A stretch of 64,000 nucleotides of DNA from Cupriavidus basilensis (GTDB taxonomy: Bacteria > Pseudomonadota > Gammaproteobacteria > Burkholderiales > Burkholderiaceae): positions 372,001 through 436,000 of the forward strand of contig NZ_CP010536.1 of assembly GCF_000832305.1 (NCBI RefSeq), in the 5' to 3' direction. The notes below the pieces were generated by a model. The model saw nothing but the letters and a program-made list of their open reading frames with translations, made no database searches and was not told the DNA's origin. Both the position numbers and the translations under genes were made by a program. How positions within the stretch are numbered: the first letter of the stretch is position 1; the number at the start of each line of letters is the position of its first letter. Of this stretch, positions 44,715 through 54,414 are shown in pieces.

Positions 44715-45233
44715 ATGAGCGACCAGCAGAACAATCAGCAGGAAGACCAGCCGTTCTTCAACATCCAGCGCGTGTACCTGAAGGACATGTCGCTCGAGCA
44801 GCCGAATTCGCCCGGCATCTTCCTCGAGACCGAAGCGCCGGCCGTGGAAGTGCAGGTGAACGTGGGTGCCTCGCAACTCCAGGAAGGCATCTTCGAAGTC
44901 GTGGTGACCGGTACCGTGACCACCAAGGTGCAGGACAAGGTTGCCTTCCTGGTGGAAGCCCACCAGGCCGGCATCTTCGATATCCGCAACGTGCCGGTGG
45001 AGCAGCTCGACCCGCTGCTGGGCATTGCCTGCCCGACCATTCTCTACCCGTACCTGCGTAGCAATATCGCCGACGTGATCACCCGCGCCGGATTCCAGGC
45101 TATTCATCTGTCGGAAATCAACTTCCAGGCCCTGTACGAACAGCGCCTGCAAGCCGCGATGGAAGAAGCGGAAACCGCGCAAGGTGGCAACAGCGGCATC
45201 GTGATGCCCGACGGCAGCCAGGCTCGTCACTGA
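44715..45233 (+). CDS. secB: Protein-export chaperone SecB
   Basis: This tetrameric cytoplasmic chaperone delivers unfolded precursors to SecA. The 172-residue protein shows [47 protein letters not shown] and [35 protein letters not shown], all diagnostic. A strong terminator follows 23 bp after the stop. Confidence 0.96.
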   Translation: MSDQQNNQQEDQPFFNIQRVYLKDMSLEQPNSPGIFLETEAPAVEVQVNVGASQLQEGIFEVVVTGTVTTKVQDKVAFLVEAHQAGIFDIRNVPVEQLDPLLGIACPTILYPYLRSNIADVITRAGFQAIHLSEINFQALYEQRLQAAMEEAETAQGGNSGIVMPDGSQARH

Positions 45234-45256
45234 TCCTGCTGCAGGATGTCGCAAAG

Positions 45257-45280
45257 ACGGGGCTTCGGCCCCGTTTTGTC
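45257..45280 (+). terminator. Intrinsic terminator of secB
   Basis: ACGGGGC and GCCCCGT pair around a TTCG tetraloop and lead into TTTGTCTTT. Confidence 0.85.
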
Positions 45281-45350
45281 TTTCCGGTTCGCGTCATTCG
45301 TGGCGCGCAAGGCTTAAGGCTTCGAGGCCGAACAAGCGAGGCAACCCGCC

Positions 45351-46367
45351 ATGAAAATCACTGTCTTCGGTGCAGGTGCCTGGGGCACCGCGCTCGCCAG
45401 CCATGCCGCCGCGGCCCACGATGTGGTGCTGTGGGGGCGTGATGCCGCCCAGCTGGCCGCTATCGGCGCCGACCGCGTCAATGCTACCTACCTGCCCGGC
45501 GTGCCGCTGTCCGGGCGGCTTGTGGTGGAACCCGATTTCGAGCGGGCCGCGGCGCATGCCGATGTCGAACCCGATGGCCTGGTGATCGTCGCCACGCCGG
45601 TCTCGGGCCTGCGCGAAATGACGCGCAGGCTGGCCGCGAGCCAGGCCGGGGGCTTGCGCATGCTCTGGCTGTGCAAGGGTTTTGAAGCTGGCACCAATGC
45701 GTTGCCGCACCAGATGGTGCGGGAAGAGCTCACCGCCGCCGGCCGTCTTGCCGACACCAGCTACGGTGTGCTGACCGGCCCCAGTTTTGCCCGTGAAGTG
45801 GCGCTGGGCCTGCCCTGCGCGCTGACCGTGGCGGGCACTTCGCCGGCGCTGTCCGAGCTGGCTCAGCAGGCTTTCCATCACCATGCCATGCGCATCTACG
45901 GCAGCGATGACCTGGTCGGCGCCGAGGTGGGGGGGGCAGTCAAGAACGTGCTGGCGATTGCCACCGGCGCCAGCGATGGCCTGGGCCTTGGCCTGAACGC
46001 GCGCGCCGCGCTGGTGACGCGCGGCCTGGCCGAGATGACCCGGCTCGGCATGGCATTGGGAGGACGCGTCGAAACCTTCATGGGCCTGGCCGGTATGGGC
46101 GACCTGATCCTGACCGCCACGGGCGACCTCTCGCGCAATCGCAAGGTCGGCCAGCAACTGGCGCAGGGCAAGACGCTGGCGCAGATTCTGGCCGAGCTTG
46201 GCCACGTTGCCGAAGGCGTGCGCTGCGCGCAGGCCGTGGCGGCGCTGGCCGCGGCCAAGGGCGTCGATATGCCGATCACGCGCGCGGTATGTGCCGTGCT
46301 CTTCGAGGGGCTGCCCGCCGCCGACGCGGTGGCGCGGCTGCTCCAGCGCGATGCACGCGATGAGTGA
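45351..46367 (+). CDS. gpsA: Glycerol-3-phosphate dehydrogenase [NAD(P)+]
   Basis: This cytoplasmic enzyme reduces dihydroxyacetone phosphate to sn-glycerol-3-phosphate for phospholipids. The 338 residues begin [19 protein letters not shown] (Rossmann loop) and contain [52 protein letters not shown] with the catalytic Lys, and [24 protein letters not shown]. Length matches the family. Confidence 0.96.
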   Translation: MKITVFGAGAWGTALASHAAAAHDVVLWGRDAAQLAAIGADRVNATYLPGVPLSGRLVVEPDFERAAAHADVEPDGLVIVATPVSGLREMTRRLAASQAGGLRMLWLCKGFEAGTNALPHQMVREELTAAGRLADTSYGVLTGPSFAREVALGLPCALTVAGTSPALSELAQQAFHHHAMRIYGSDDLVGAEVGGAVKNVLAIATGASDGLGLGLNARAALVTRGLAEMTRLGMALGGRVETFMGLAGMGDLILTATGDLSRNRKVGQQLAQGKTLAQILAELGHVAEGVRCAQAVAALAAAKGVDMPITRAVCAVLFEGLPAADAVARLLQRDARDE

Positions 46368-47367
46368 GCGCGCGATGGAAGATCGTCGCCGCCTCCTGAA
46401 GGCCCTTGCCGCCTGCGCCATGCCCGGCGTGGCTGGCACTGCGCTGGCCACGCCCGCATCCGCCCAGCCCTGGCCGGTAAAGCCGATCCGCATGGTGGTG
46501 CCGTTCCCGGCAGGGTCCTCGCCCGACCTGATCGCGCGCCTGCTGACCGAGAAGCTGGCTGCAGCGCTCGGACAAGCGGTCGTGGTGGAGAACCGCCCGG
46601 GCGCCGGCGGCAATATCGGTACCGGCATGGTGGCCAGGGCCGCCCCGGACGGCTATACCTTGCTGCTCACCATCAACGGGCCGCTGGTCACCGCGCCCAC
46701 CTTGTCGCGCCATCTCGGCTACGACCCGGTGCGCCAGCTCGCCCCCGTGTCGCTGGTGGCGACTTCGCCCAATGTGCTGGTGGTGGATGCCCGCCTGCCG
46801 GTGCATGACGTGCGGGAGTTCGTGGCCCTGGCCCGCTCCCGGCCGGGTGTGCTGAACTACGGGTCGGTCGGCAACGGCAGCGCCGCCCACCTGGCCATGG
46901 AGCAGCTCAAGGCGGCCGCCGGCATCGACCTGCAGCACATCCCCTATCCGGGGTTTGCGCAGATCACCACCGCCATGGTCGGCGGCCAGGTGCAGGCCGG
47001 CTTCATGGTGCCGGTCATCGCCATGCCGCTGGTGACCGCCGGCAAGCTGCGCATCATCGCGGTCACCACCAGCGGGCGCACCAGCTTGCTGCCCGCGGTG
47101 CCAACCGTGGCGGAATCCGGCTATCCCGGCTTCGAGGCGATCTCATGGCAAGCGGTGCTGGCCCCGGCGGGCACGCCCGCGCCGGTGATCGACCGGCTCT
47201 ATCGCGAATTGGTGGCCATTATCGGCAGCGAGGACGTGCGCGCCAAGATGCGCGCCCAGTATTTCGTGCCGGCCGGCACCGCGCCGCAATCGCTGCGCCA
47301 GACCATGGCGAGCGAGAAGGTGCGGTGGGACAAGGTGATCCGTGCGGCGGGCGTGCAGCCGGAATAG
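46360..47367 (+). CDS. Bug-family tripartite tricarboxylate transporter substrate-binding protein
   Basis: This is a periplasmic receptor of the TctC/Bug family, very numerous in Cupriavidus and Bordetella. The 335-residue protein has [11 protein letters not shown] near the N-terminus, which fits a Tat-type signal, and cleaves after TPASAQ. Family motifs are [53 protein letters not shown] and [27 protein letters not shown]. No TctA or TctB is nearby. The start at 46360 overlaps the gpsA stop; 46372 is also possible. Confidence 0.88.
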   Translation: MSERAMEDRRRLLKALAACAMPGVAGTALATPASAQPWPVKPIRMVVPFPAGSSPDLIARLLTEKLAAALGQAVVVENRPGAGGNIGTGMVARAAPDGYTLLLTINGPLVTAPTLSRHLGYDPVRQLAPVSLVATSPNVLVVDARLPVHDVREFVALARSRPGVLNYGSVGNGSAAHLAMEQLKAAAGIDLQHIPYPGFAQITTAMVGGQVQAGFMVPVIAMPLVTAGKLRIIAVTTSGRTSLLPAVPTVAESGYPGFEAISWQAVLAPAGTPAPVIDRLYRELVAIIGSEDVRAKMRAQYFVPAGTAPQSLRQTMASEKVRWDKVIRAAGVQPE

Positions 47368-47388
47368 GGAAGGGCGCGGGCGGCGGCC

Positions 47389-47859
47389 TCAGGCGCCGCC
47401 GGCAAAGCCGTTCTGGCGCCAGGCTTCGAACACCACGACCGCGACGGTATTGGAGAGGTTGAGGCTGCGGTTGTCCGGGCGCATCGGCAGCCGGATGCGC
47501 TGCGCGGTGGGAAACCATTCGCGCCGCTCCGGCGCCAGGCCGCGCGTTTCCGAGCCGAACACAAACCAGTCCCCGGGCTGGAAGCTCACCTGGCCGAAGG
47601 GCGTCGAGCCATGCGTGGTCAGCGCGAACATGCGGGCCGGGTCGGGTCGCTCGCTTTCCATCAGCGCGTCCCAGTTCTCGTGCACGCGCATGCTGGCGTA
47701 CTCGTGATAGTCCAGGCCGGCGCGGCGCATGCGCGCGTCTTCCAGCGGAAAGCCGAGCGGCTTGACAAGGTGCAGGCGCGCACCGGTGTTGGCGCACAGC
47801 CGTATCACATTGCCGGTGTTCGGCGGGATCTCGGGTTCGACCAGGACGACATTGAACAT
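47389..47859 (-). CDS. trmL: tRNA (cytidine(34)-2'-O)-methyltransferase
   Basis: This SPOUT-fold enzyme methylates the wobble base of leucine tRNAs. The 156-residue protein begins MFNVVLVEPEIPPNTGNVIRLCANTGARLHLVKPLGF, has FALTTHGSTPFGQVSF, and the knot-forming VFGSETRGLAPERREWFP and RIRLPMRPDNRSLNLSNTVAVVVFEAWRQNGF, all diagnostic of TrmL. Confidence 0.95.
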   Translation of the reverse strand: MFNVVLVEPEIPPNTGNVIRLCANTGARLHLVKPLGFPLEDARMRRAGLDYHEYASMRVHENWDALMESERPDPARMFALTTHGSTPFGQVSFQPGDWFVFGSETRGLAPERREWFPTAQRIRLPMRPDNRSLNLSNTVAVVVFEAWRQNGFAGGA

Positions 47860-47929
47860 GGGGGAGGGGCGGGCCAGGGGCGCCGCAGCCGTGAAACGCT
47901 GGGCAGCTTACCCTGCCGGGCGCCGGCTG

Positions 47930-48721
47930 TCACGCCGGGCCCGGCGTGCGCAAGGCGACCACCAGCGTCACGCGCGCCGCGCCGTTGGCCTTCAGGACCC
48001 GTGCCGCTTCGCCCAAGGTGGCGCCGCTGGTCATCACATCGTCGACCAGGCCGACATGCTGGCCTGCAACGTCATGGCTGGCCCCGAGGCCGAAGGCATC
48101 CTGCAGGTTGGCCTGCCGCGCGGGCAGGTCCAGCGTGGCTTGGGCCGGGGTGTCGCGCAACCTCGCCAGCAGCGTTGGCGCGGCGCGCACGCCCAGCCGG
48201 CGCGCCAGCGGCCGGGCGATTTCCCAGGACTGGTTGAAGCCGCGCTCGGCAAGGCGCTGCGCGGACAGCGGGATCGGCGCCAGCACATCGGGCAGGGCCA
48301 GGCCGGATCTGCCGGACTCGGCCTGCCAGCGGCGCGCCAGTTCGCCCCCAAGCCAGTCCGCCAGCGGCAGCACGCCGCCGAACTTCAAGGCCAGCACCAG
48401 GCCGTCCTGCGGGCGGGCGTAGTCGCCCAGCACCAGCGCGTCGTCGAAAGGCGGCGGCTCGTAGCGGCACTGGGCACAGAGCGAGGCTGCGCCTGGCCCG
48501 GCGGAGCGCCCGAGCGGCCGGGCGCAGCAGCGGCAACGCGGCAGCGGCGCCAGCAACTCCAGCGCGCAACCTGCGCAGACGGTTTCGTCCTGCACGGTGC
48601 CGCAAAGTGCGCAAGCCGCTGGCAGGAGCGTGCGCAGCAAGCGCCGCGCGTGATGGCGCAGCGCGCTTTCGCCCGGGCGCGCCTGCGGGCACGGCACGGG
48701 CGCAACTGCCGCATGCGGCAC
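47930..48721 (-). CDS. comF: ComF family phosphoribosyltransferase-like protein
   Basis: This is a homologue of the competence protein ComF/GntX. About 263 residues from a GTG start, which is uncertain because the frame is open far upstream. A zinc-finger-like N-terminus CALCG-x-VCAGC and CRCCARPLG-x-LCAQC is followed by a phosphoribosyltransferase domain with LAERGFNQSWEIARPLA and the PRPP loop VGLVDDVMTSGATLGEAARVL. A role in DNA uptake is likely from family knowledge; yifB/comM is also in the window. Confidence 0.88.
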   Translation of the reverse strand: MPHAAVAPVPCPQARPGESALRHHARRLLRTLLPAACALCGTVQDETVCAGCALELLAPLPRCRCCARPLGRSAGPGAASLCAQCRYEPPPFDDALVLGDYARPQDGLVLALKFGGVLPLADWLGGELARRWQAESGRSGLALPDVLAPIPLSAQRLAERGFNQSWEIARPLARRLGVRAAPTLLARLRDTPAQATLDLPARQANLQDAFGLGASHDVAGQHVGLVDDVMTSGATLGEAARVLKANGAARVTLVVALRTPGPA

Positions 48722-48868
48722 GTCGGGGCCGTCGGCGGCAGGCCCGGCGGTGGGCGCGTATACTTGCGATCCTGTTGCGGCGCCCGCCGGCGCGCGCACC
48801 GCATGCCCGACGGCCGCTTCACGCCGGCCGTCATCCTCATTCTTAGTTTCTTGTTGCCTGGTTTGACC

Positions 48869-49816
48869 GTGTCCCTGCATGACGCCGACTCCCCCGATGC
48901 CTATTTGCCGCCCACGCGGCTGACCCGCCTCGCCTTCGACCGGCGCAGCGCCGGATTCGGCCAGCTGGACTTCCTGCTGGGCGAGATCGGCCAGCGCATG
49001 CAGGAACGCATGCAGATGATCCGGCTGGCGCCGGCGCGCGCGCTCGATATCGGCTGCGGCCACGGGCGCGGCCTGGCCGCGCTGCGCGCCCAGTACCCGG
49101 ATGCGCAGATCGCCGGGATGGATATTTCCGGCGCCATGCTGCGCGAGGCCGCCCAGCGCGATCCCCAGCGCCAGTCCGGATGGCTGGGGCGCCTGCTTGG
49201 CAAGCGCCCGACTTTCGACCTGGTGCAGGGCGATCTTGCCACATTGCCTTTCGCCCCGGCCAGCTTCGACCTGTTGTGGTCCAACCTGGCGCTGCACTGG
49301 CACCCCGAGCCGCACCGGGTGTTCCCGGAGTGGCACCGGGTCACCCGCGACGAAGGCCTGGTGCTGTTCTCGCTGTTCGGGCCCGATACGCTGGCGCAAC
49401 TGCGCGCCGCCTTTGCCGAAGTGGATGGCGACGCCCACACGTTGCGCTTCGTCGACATGCATGATATCGGGGACATGCTGGTGCACAGCGGCTGGTCCAC
49501 GCCCGTGATGGACATGGAGACCCTGACGATCACCTATGAGTCGCCGCGCACGCTGCTGCGCGAAGTGCAGGCCTTCGGCGGGCTGCGCCTGCCGGCTGGC
49601 GCGAGCCAGGGAGGGCTGCGCGGGCGCCGCTGGCTTGCGGCGCTGCTGGCTGCGCTGGAGCGCCAGCGCAATGCCGAGGGGCTGATCCCGCTTACGTTCG
49701 AGATCGTCTACGGGCATGCGTGGAAGCTGGCGCCGCGCGGCAAGCAGGCTGTCGATGAGCTCGGCCACGCTGTGGTTCCGCTCGACAAGATCGGGCGCGC
49801 GCGGCAGCGCAAGTAA
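48869..49816 (+). CDS. bioC: BioC-like SAM-dependent methyltransferase
   Basis: This is a class I methyltransferase resembling malonyl-ACP O-methyltransferase BioC, which starts biotin's pimelate moiety. The 315 residues have motif I ALDIGCGHGRGLAAL, then AGMDISGAML, FDLVQGDLATLPF and FDLLWSNLALHWHPEPHRVFPEWHRVTRDEGLVLFSLFGPDTLAQL, which is BioC-like. No other biotin genes are near, so the function is only likely. The GTG start is preferred; an ATG at 48803 would add a hydrophobic leader. Confidence 0.72.
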   Translation: MSLHDADSPDAYLPPTRLTRLAFDRRSAGFGQLDFLLGEIGQRMQERMQMIRLAPARALDIGCGHGRGLAALRAQYPDAQIAGMDISGAMLREAAQRDPQRQSGWLGRLLGKRPTFDLVQGDLATLPFAPASFDLLWSNLALHWHPEPHRVFPEWHRVTRDEGLVLFSLFGPDTLAQLRAAFAEVDGDAHTLRFVDMHDIGDMLVHSGWSTPVMDMETLTITYESPRTLLREVQAFGGLRLPAGASQGGLRGRRWLAALLAALERQRNAEGLIPLTFEIVYGHAWKLAPRGKQAVDELGHAVVPLDKIGRARQRK

Positions 49817-50081
49817 CGTCCGCGGCGCTGCTGCACGCATCGGCGGCGCAGTCAAGCGGCCTGTGGCTGGCACCGTGCCGATGCACAAAAACTTGTCGCG
49901 CGCTAGCCCCTTGGTCAAGTAGCGGCCTTGTCCGAGTAGGCGAAGCGCCCTATAATGCGCCAGTTTGTCGCAGTGGTCTCCCTGGCACAATTTGCCCGAA
50001 ATCGCACTTCAATGGTGCGTCCCAGGCGCAATCGTCCAGGCGTGCATCCAGCGCAGAGTAGTTGGCGATGCAAGGTTGGCG

Positions 50082-50591
50082 ATGCAAGACTTGGGTATCG
50101 CACTCCAGACGGCGCAAGACAAATCCGGCGGCAGTTCCGACGGATTTGGCCCGCCGGACAAAGACTGGCTGATGAAGCGGAATTGTTCGCTGTCTCCGCG
50201 CCAGGTTGGCTGGTTTTACCTCTCAATCGTCAGTGTTTCGCTCGCCATCGCTTTGTTCTTCGCGTGGCGAGGGTCATGGCTCGTGCTTCCCTTTGCCGGG
50301 CTGGAACTGCTGGGGCTTGGCATCGCCCTGCTGGTGCACGGGCGGCATGCGTCGGACTACGAGCGCATCAGCCTCGTCGACGGCAGGCTGGTAGTGGTTT
50401 CGGTCAGTGCAGGGCAGCTGACACGGCATGAATTCAACCCGCTATGGGTGCGGGTTGAACCGGGTGAATCATTACGGGCGCTGGTGTTGCTGCGCTCGGG
50501 CAAGAGCGCTGTGCGGGTGGGGTGTTTTCTGGACCCGTACAAGCGGCGAAAGTTCGCGCAGGAGCTCGCATCGGCTTTGCGTTGCCTCTGA
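50082..50591 (+). CDS. DUF2244 membrane protein
   Basis: This is an inner-membrane protein of 169 residues with two adjacent helices (GWFYLSIVSVSLAIALFFAWRGSWLVLPFAGLELLGLGIALLVHGRHA), the DUF2244 signature, then a soluble beta-rich part VRVEPGESLRALVLLRSGKSAVRVG. It lies directly upstream of coxB, its usual position in proteobacteria, which suggests a part in oxidase biogenesis. The N-terminus is uncertain: starts at 49965, 50082 and 50172 share the frame. The 265 bp before it hold a short direct duplication (GTTGGCGATGCAAG, 50061-50088) and nothing else I recognise. Confidence 0.8.
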   Translation: MQDLGIALQTAQDKSGGSSDGFGPPDKDWLMKRNCSLSPRQVGWFYLSIVSVSLAIALFFAWRGSWLVLPFAGLELLGLGIALLVHGRHASDYERISLVDGRLVVVSVSAGQLTRHEFNPLWVRVEPGESLRALVLLRSGKSAVRVGCFLDPYKRRKFAQELASALRCL

Positions 50592-50648
50592 GAGGCAGCG
50601 GGGGCGGGCGGGTCACAGATTTGAATCTGTAAAATGGGTAGATAACAA

Positions 50649-51911
50649 ATGAAAATGTGGAAGAAGGCATCCGCAGCGTGTCTGGTGGGGGCGTCCCTGC
50701 TCACCGGCCATGCAGCCCTGGCAGTGGAAGACATGCCAGGTGGCCCCGCCGTGCGACAGCTCAATCTGACCGAGCCGGTCACCAAGATCGCCGAGCAGAT
50801 TCACTGGCTGAACTGGATGATGCTGATCATGTGCACCGTGATCTTCATCGGCGTGTTCGCGGTGATGTTCTACTCCGTGTTCACGCACCGCAAGTCCAAG
50901 GGCGCGAAGTCGGCCTCCTTCCACGAAAGCATCACCGTCGAGGTGATCTGGACCATCATCCCCTTCCTGATCGTCATCGGCATGGCCCTGCCCGCCACCA
51001 AGACGGTCGTGGCGATGAAGGACACCACCAACGCCGACCTCACCATCAAGGCCACTGGCTACCAGTGGAAGTGGGGCTACGACTACCTGAAGGGCGACGG
51101 CGAGGGGATTTCCTTCGTGTCCACCCTGACCACCCCGCGCGAGCAGATCAACAACGAGGCCCCCAAGTCGAACACCTACCTGATGGAGGTGGACAACGAG
51201 ATGGTGGTGCCCGTGAACAAGAAGGTCCGCATGGTGCTGACGGCCAATGACGTCATCCATGCCTGGATGATCCCGGCCTTCGGCGTCAAGCAGGATGCCA
51301 TCCCCGGCTTCGTGCGCGACACCTGGTTCAAGGCCGAGAAGGTTGGCGTGTACCGTGGCCAGTGCGCAGAGCTGTGCGGCAAGGAACACGCCTTCATGCC
51401 GATCGTCGTGCGCGTCGTCTCCGACGCCGACTACGCCAAGTGGGTCGACGGCAAGAAGAAGGAGCTCGCCGCCAAGGCGGACGATCCCAACAAGACCTGG
51501 ACCCTGGACGAGCTCAAGGCCCGTGGCGAGAAGGTCTACACCGCCAACTGCGCGGTCTGCCACCAGCCTAACGGCAAGGGCGGCGGCGCCTTCCCGGCTC
51601 TCGACGGCTCCAAGATCGTCAATGGCCCGGACGCAGGCCAGATGCATATCCTGCTGGAAGGCAAGGGTGCCATGCCGGTGTGGAAGCACCTCTCCGATAC
51701 CGAGCTCGCTGCCGTCATGACCTACACCCGCAACAACTGGGGTAACAAGACGGGTGAAGTGATTCAACCGAGCGATTTCGTGAATGCGCGTGCCGGCAAG
51801 TTCCGCGAAGGCGGCGGCGCACCTGGCGCGAGCGGCGACGCCGCGCCCAAGACGGAAGACAAGCCCGCTGCCAAGCAGGCCAGCGCCGCGGGCGACCGCG
51901 CCGCAGGTTGA
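50649..51911 (+). CDS. coxB: Cytochrome c oxidase subunit II with fused cytochrome c domain
   Basis: This subunit accepts electrons for the terminal oxidase. The 420-residue protein has a signal peptide, two membrane helices, then the cupredoxin domain with the Trp-rich electron entry ATGYQWKWGYDYL and the CuA site GQCAELCGKEHAFMPIVV. After about 300 comes a cytochrome c domain with haem site NCAVCHQPNG and axial-Met segment GKGAMPVWKHL, giving a caa3-like arrangement. It ends in an Ala/Lys/Glu-rich tail. It starts the oxidase cluster. Confidence 0.95.
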   Translation: MKMWKKASAACLVGASLLTGHAALAVEDMPGGPAVRQLNLTEPVTKIAEQIHWLNWMMLIMCTVIFIGVFAVMFYSVFTHRKSKGAKSASFHESITVEVIWTIIPFLIVIGMALPATKTVVAMKDTTNADLTIKATGYQWKWGYDYLKGDGEGISFVSTLTTPREQINNEAPKSNTYLMEVDNEMVVPVNKKVRMVLTANDVIHAWMIPAFGVKQDAIPGFVRDTWFKAEKVGVYRGQCAELCGKEHAFMPIVVRVVSDADYAKWVDGKKKELAAKADDPNKTWTLDELKARGEKVYTANCAVCHQPNGKGGGAFPALDGSKIVNGPDAGQMHILLEGKGAMPVWKHLSDTELAAVMTYTRNNWGNKTGEVIQPSDFVNARAGKFREGGGAPGASGDAAPKTEDKPAAKQASAAGDRAAG

Positions 51912-51934
51912 ACAGGATTTCAGGAGTTTTCGCG

Positions 51935-53539
51935 ATGAGTACTGCTACCCCGGACGCGCTCGCCCACCCGCACGACCACGCGCATGACGATCACCACGAT
52001 CAACCGCATGGCTGGCGCCGTTGGCTGTTTGCCACCAACCACAAGGACATCGGCACGCTGTACCTGCTGTTCTCGTTCACCATGCTGCTGTCTGGCGGCG
52101 TGCTGGCACTGCTGATCCGTCTCGAGCTGTTCGAGCCGGGCTTGCAGTTCTTCCGCCCGGAACTGTTCAACCAGTTCACCACCATGCACGGCCTGATCAT
52201 GGTGTTCGGCGCGATCATGCCGGCCTTCGTCGGCTTTGCCAACTGGATGATCCCGCTGCAGATCGGCGCATCCGACATGGCGTTCGCGCGGATGAACAAC
52301 TTCAGCTTCTGGCTGATGCCCCCGGCAGCATTGCTGCTGGTGCTCTCGTTCTTCGCACCGGGCGGCGCCACCGCCGCCGGCTGGACCCTGTACGCGCCGC
52401 TGTCGGTGCAGATGGGCCCCGGCATGGACATGGCAATTTTCGCCATGCACATCATGGGCGCGTCGTCGATCATGGGCTCGATCAACATCATCGTCACGGT
52501 GCTCAACATGCGCGCGCCCGGCATGACGCTGATGAAGATGCCGATGTTCTGCTGGACCTGGCTGATCACCGCCTACCTGCTGATCGCCGTGATGCCGGTG
52601 CTGGCTGGCGCCATCACCATGGTGCTGACCGACCGTCACTTCGGCACGAGCTTCTTCTCGGCTGCCGGCGGCGGCGACCCGGTGATGTACCAGCACATCT
52701 TCTGGTTCTTCGGCCACCCCGAGGTCTACATCATGATCTTGCCGGCGTTCGGGATCGTCTCGCACGTCGTGCCGACCTTCGCCCGCAAGCGCCTGTTCGG
52801 CTATAGCTCGATGGTCTACGCGACCGCTTCGATCGCCATCCTGTCGTTCATCGTGTGGGCTCACCACATGTTCACGACCGGCATGCCCGTGACCGGCCAG
52901 TTGTTCTTCATGTACGCCACCATGCTGATCGCGGTGCCGACGGCTGTGAAGATCTTCAACTGGATCGCCACCATGTGGCGTGGCTCGATGACCTTCGAGA
53001 CCCCGATGCTGTTCGCGATTGGCTTCATCTTCGTGTTCACCATCGGTGGCTTCACCGGCCTGATGCCGGCGGTGGCCCCGATCGACATCCAGTTGCAGGA
53101 CACCTACTTCATCGTTGCCCACTTCCACTACGTGCTGGTGGCGGGCTCGCTGTTCGCGATGTTCTCGGGCTTCTACTACTGGGGTCCGAAGTGGAGCGGT
53201 TTCATGTACAACGAAACCCGCGGCCAGATCCACTTCTGGGGCTCGATGATTTTCTTCAACATCACCTTCTTCCCGATGCACTTCCTGGGCCTGGCCGGCA
53301 TGCCGCGTCGCTATGCCGACTACCCGACCCAGTTCGCGGATTTCAACGCGATCGCATCGATCGGCGCACTGGGCTTCGGCCTGATGCAGGTGTATTTCTT
53401 CTTCTTCGTGGTGCTGCCGTCCTACCGTGGCGGCAAGGCAGCCGGGGACAAGCCTTGGGATGGCGCCGAGGGCCTGGAATGGACCGTGCCGTCGCCGGCC
53501 CCGTTCCACACCTTTGAAGTGCCGCCGCAAGTCAAGTAA
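51935..53539 (+). CDS. ctaD: Cytochrome c oxidase subunit I
   Basis: This catalytic subunit binds haem a and the haem a3-CuB centre and pumps protons. The 534-residue protein has a His-rich N-terminus (HPHDHAHDDHHDQPHG), then FATNHKDIGTLYLLF, the haem a His in FTTMHGLIMVFGAIMP, the CuB/Tyr pair WFFGHPEVYIMILPAFG, and HHMFTTGMPV and HFHYVLV with the remaining ligands. AGGAG precedes the ATG. The start is nine codons inside the longest frame. Confidence 0.96.
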   Translation: MSTATPDALAHPHDHAHDDHHDQPHGWRRWLFATNHKDIGTLYLLFSFTMLLSGGVLALLIRLELFEPGLQFFRPELFNQFTTMHGLIMVFGAIMPAFVGFANWMIPLQIGASDMAFARMNNFSFWLMPPAALLLVLSFFAPGGATAAGWTLYAPLSVQMGPGMDMAIFAMHIMGASSIMGSINIIVTVLNMRAPGMTLMKMPMFCWTWLITAYLLIAVMPVLAGAITMVLTDRHFGTSFFSAAGGGDPVMYQHIFWFFGHPEVYIMILPAFGIVSHVVPTFARKRLFGYSSMVYATASIAILSFIVWAHHMFTTGMPVTGQLFFMYATMLIAVPTAVKIFNWIATMWRGSMTFETPMLFAIGFIFVFTIGGFTGLMPAVAPIDIQLQDTYFIVAHFHYVLVAGSLFAMFSGFYYWGPKWSGFMYNETRGQIHFWGSMIFFNITFFPMHFLGLAGMPRRYADYPTQFADFNAIASIGALGFGLMQVYFFFFVVLPSYRGGKAAGDKPWDGAEGLEWTVPSPAPFHTFEVPPQVK

Positions 53540-53568
53540 GCCGCAGTCAGGCAAGCCGCAATAAGCAC

Positions 53569-53595
53569 GGAAGGATGGGCACTGCCCGTCCTTCC
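53569..53595. repeat. Stem-loop after ctaD
   Basis: GGAAGGATGGGC and GCCCGTCCTTCC form a 12-pair stem with one wobble around ACT, 30 bp after the ctaD stop and 21 bp before the next small gene. No T-tract follows, so partial processing or stabilisation of coxB-ctaD mRNA is the likely role. Confidence 0.6.
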
Positions 53596-53616
53596 GCGCC
53601 ACGCAAGCAAGGTGTT

Positions 53617-53748
53617 ATGCAGGATCCAAACAAAAGTCCATCGCAGGCAGACCGCAAGGCCGCCAATCGTCGTCTCGGCCTGATCCTCTTCTCGATCGTG
53701 ATGGTTTTCTTTTTGGGTTTCTTCGCCAAGATGATCTTTCTCGGCTGA
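53617..53748 (+). CDS. Cytochrome oxidase small assembly protein
   Basis: This 43-residue single-helix membrane protein reads MQDPNKSPSQADRKAANRRL and then GLILFSIVMVFFLGFFAKMIFLG. A charged N-terminus followed by one transmembrane helix at this place between ctaD and ctaG is conserved in Burkholderiales, where it is named for oxidase assembly. It is easily missed by length cut-offs. It ends 17 bp before ctaG. Confidence 0.85.
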   Translation: MQDPNKSPSQADRKAANRRLGLILFSIVMVFFLGFFAKMIFLG

Positions 53749-53765
53749 AGCTGCAGGGTATTGAG

Positions 53766-54380
53766 ATGAGCGCGAACCAGCAGTCAAGCAATGCCACCGA
53801 CAAGAAGTTCAACCGCGGGATGATGCTGCGGCTGTTGGTGGTGGTGGCGTTGATGTTCTCGTTTGGCTATGCGCTGGTGCCGCTGTACAAGAAGATCTGC
53901 GAGATCACCGGCCTGAACGTGGTGACCACGCGCGACCTGTACGGTGGCCAGGTCAAGAACACGCAGGTGGACAAAACCCGCACGATCACGGTCGAGTTCG
54001 ACTCCAATGCGCGCGGGCCCTTTGCCTTCCGTCCGGTCAAGCGCAGCATGGAAGTGCACCCGGGCGAGATGACCACCATCGTCTACGAAGTGGCGAACGG
54101 CCAGGCACGCGATATCTCGGCGCAGGCCATCCCGAGCTACCTGCCCAAGCTGGCCACGCAGTATTTCAAGAAGATCGAGTGCTTCTGCTTCAAGGAGCAG
54201 ACGCTGAAGGCGAAGGAAGCACGCGAGATGCCGGTTGTGTTCGTGATCGATCCGGACCTGCCGAAAGACGTGAAGAACATTACGCTGTCCTATACCTTCT
54301 TCGAGATCGGGACGCCTGTGGCGCAAGCGCCGCAAGGCCCCCTCGACGCGCAGCCGGCAGGCGCAGGCAAGGGCATTTGA
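53766..54380 (+). CDS. ctaG: Cytochrome c oxidase assembly protein CtaG/Cox11
   Basis: This membrane-anchored copper chaperone loads CuB of subunit I. The 204-residue protein has one helix (MLRLLVVVALMFSFGYALVPLYKKICEITG), a beta-sandwich domain, and the copper site KKIECFCFKEQTLKAKEAREMPVVFVIDPDLP with CFCF. It ends in an Ala/Gln-rich tail. Position within the cluster matches the role. Confidence 0.95.
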   Translation: MSANQQSSNATDKKFNRGMMLRLLVVVALMFSFGYALVPLYKKICEITGLNVVTTRDLYGGQVKNTQVDKTRTITVEFDSNARGPFAFRPVKRSMEVHPGEMTTIVYEVANGQARDISAQAIPSYLPKLATQYFKKIECFCFKEQTLKAKEAREMPVVFVIDPDLPKDVKNITLSYTFFEIGTPVAQAPQGPLDAQPAGAGKGI

Positions 54381-54414
54381 GTTTGCAGGCGAGGCAGGTT
54401 GCAGGGGAAAAGCC

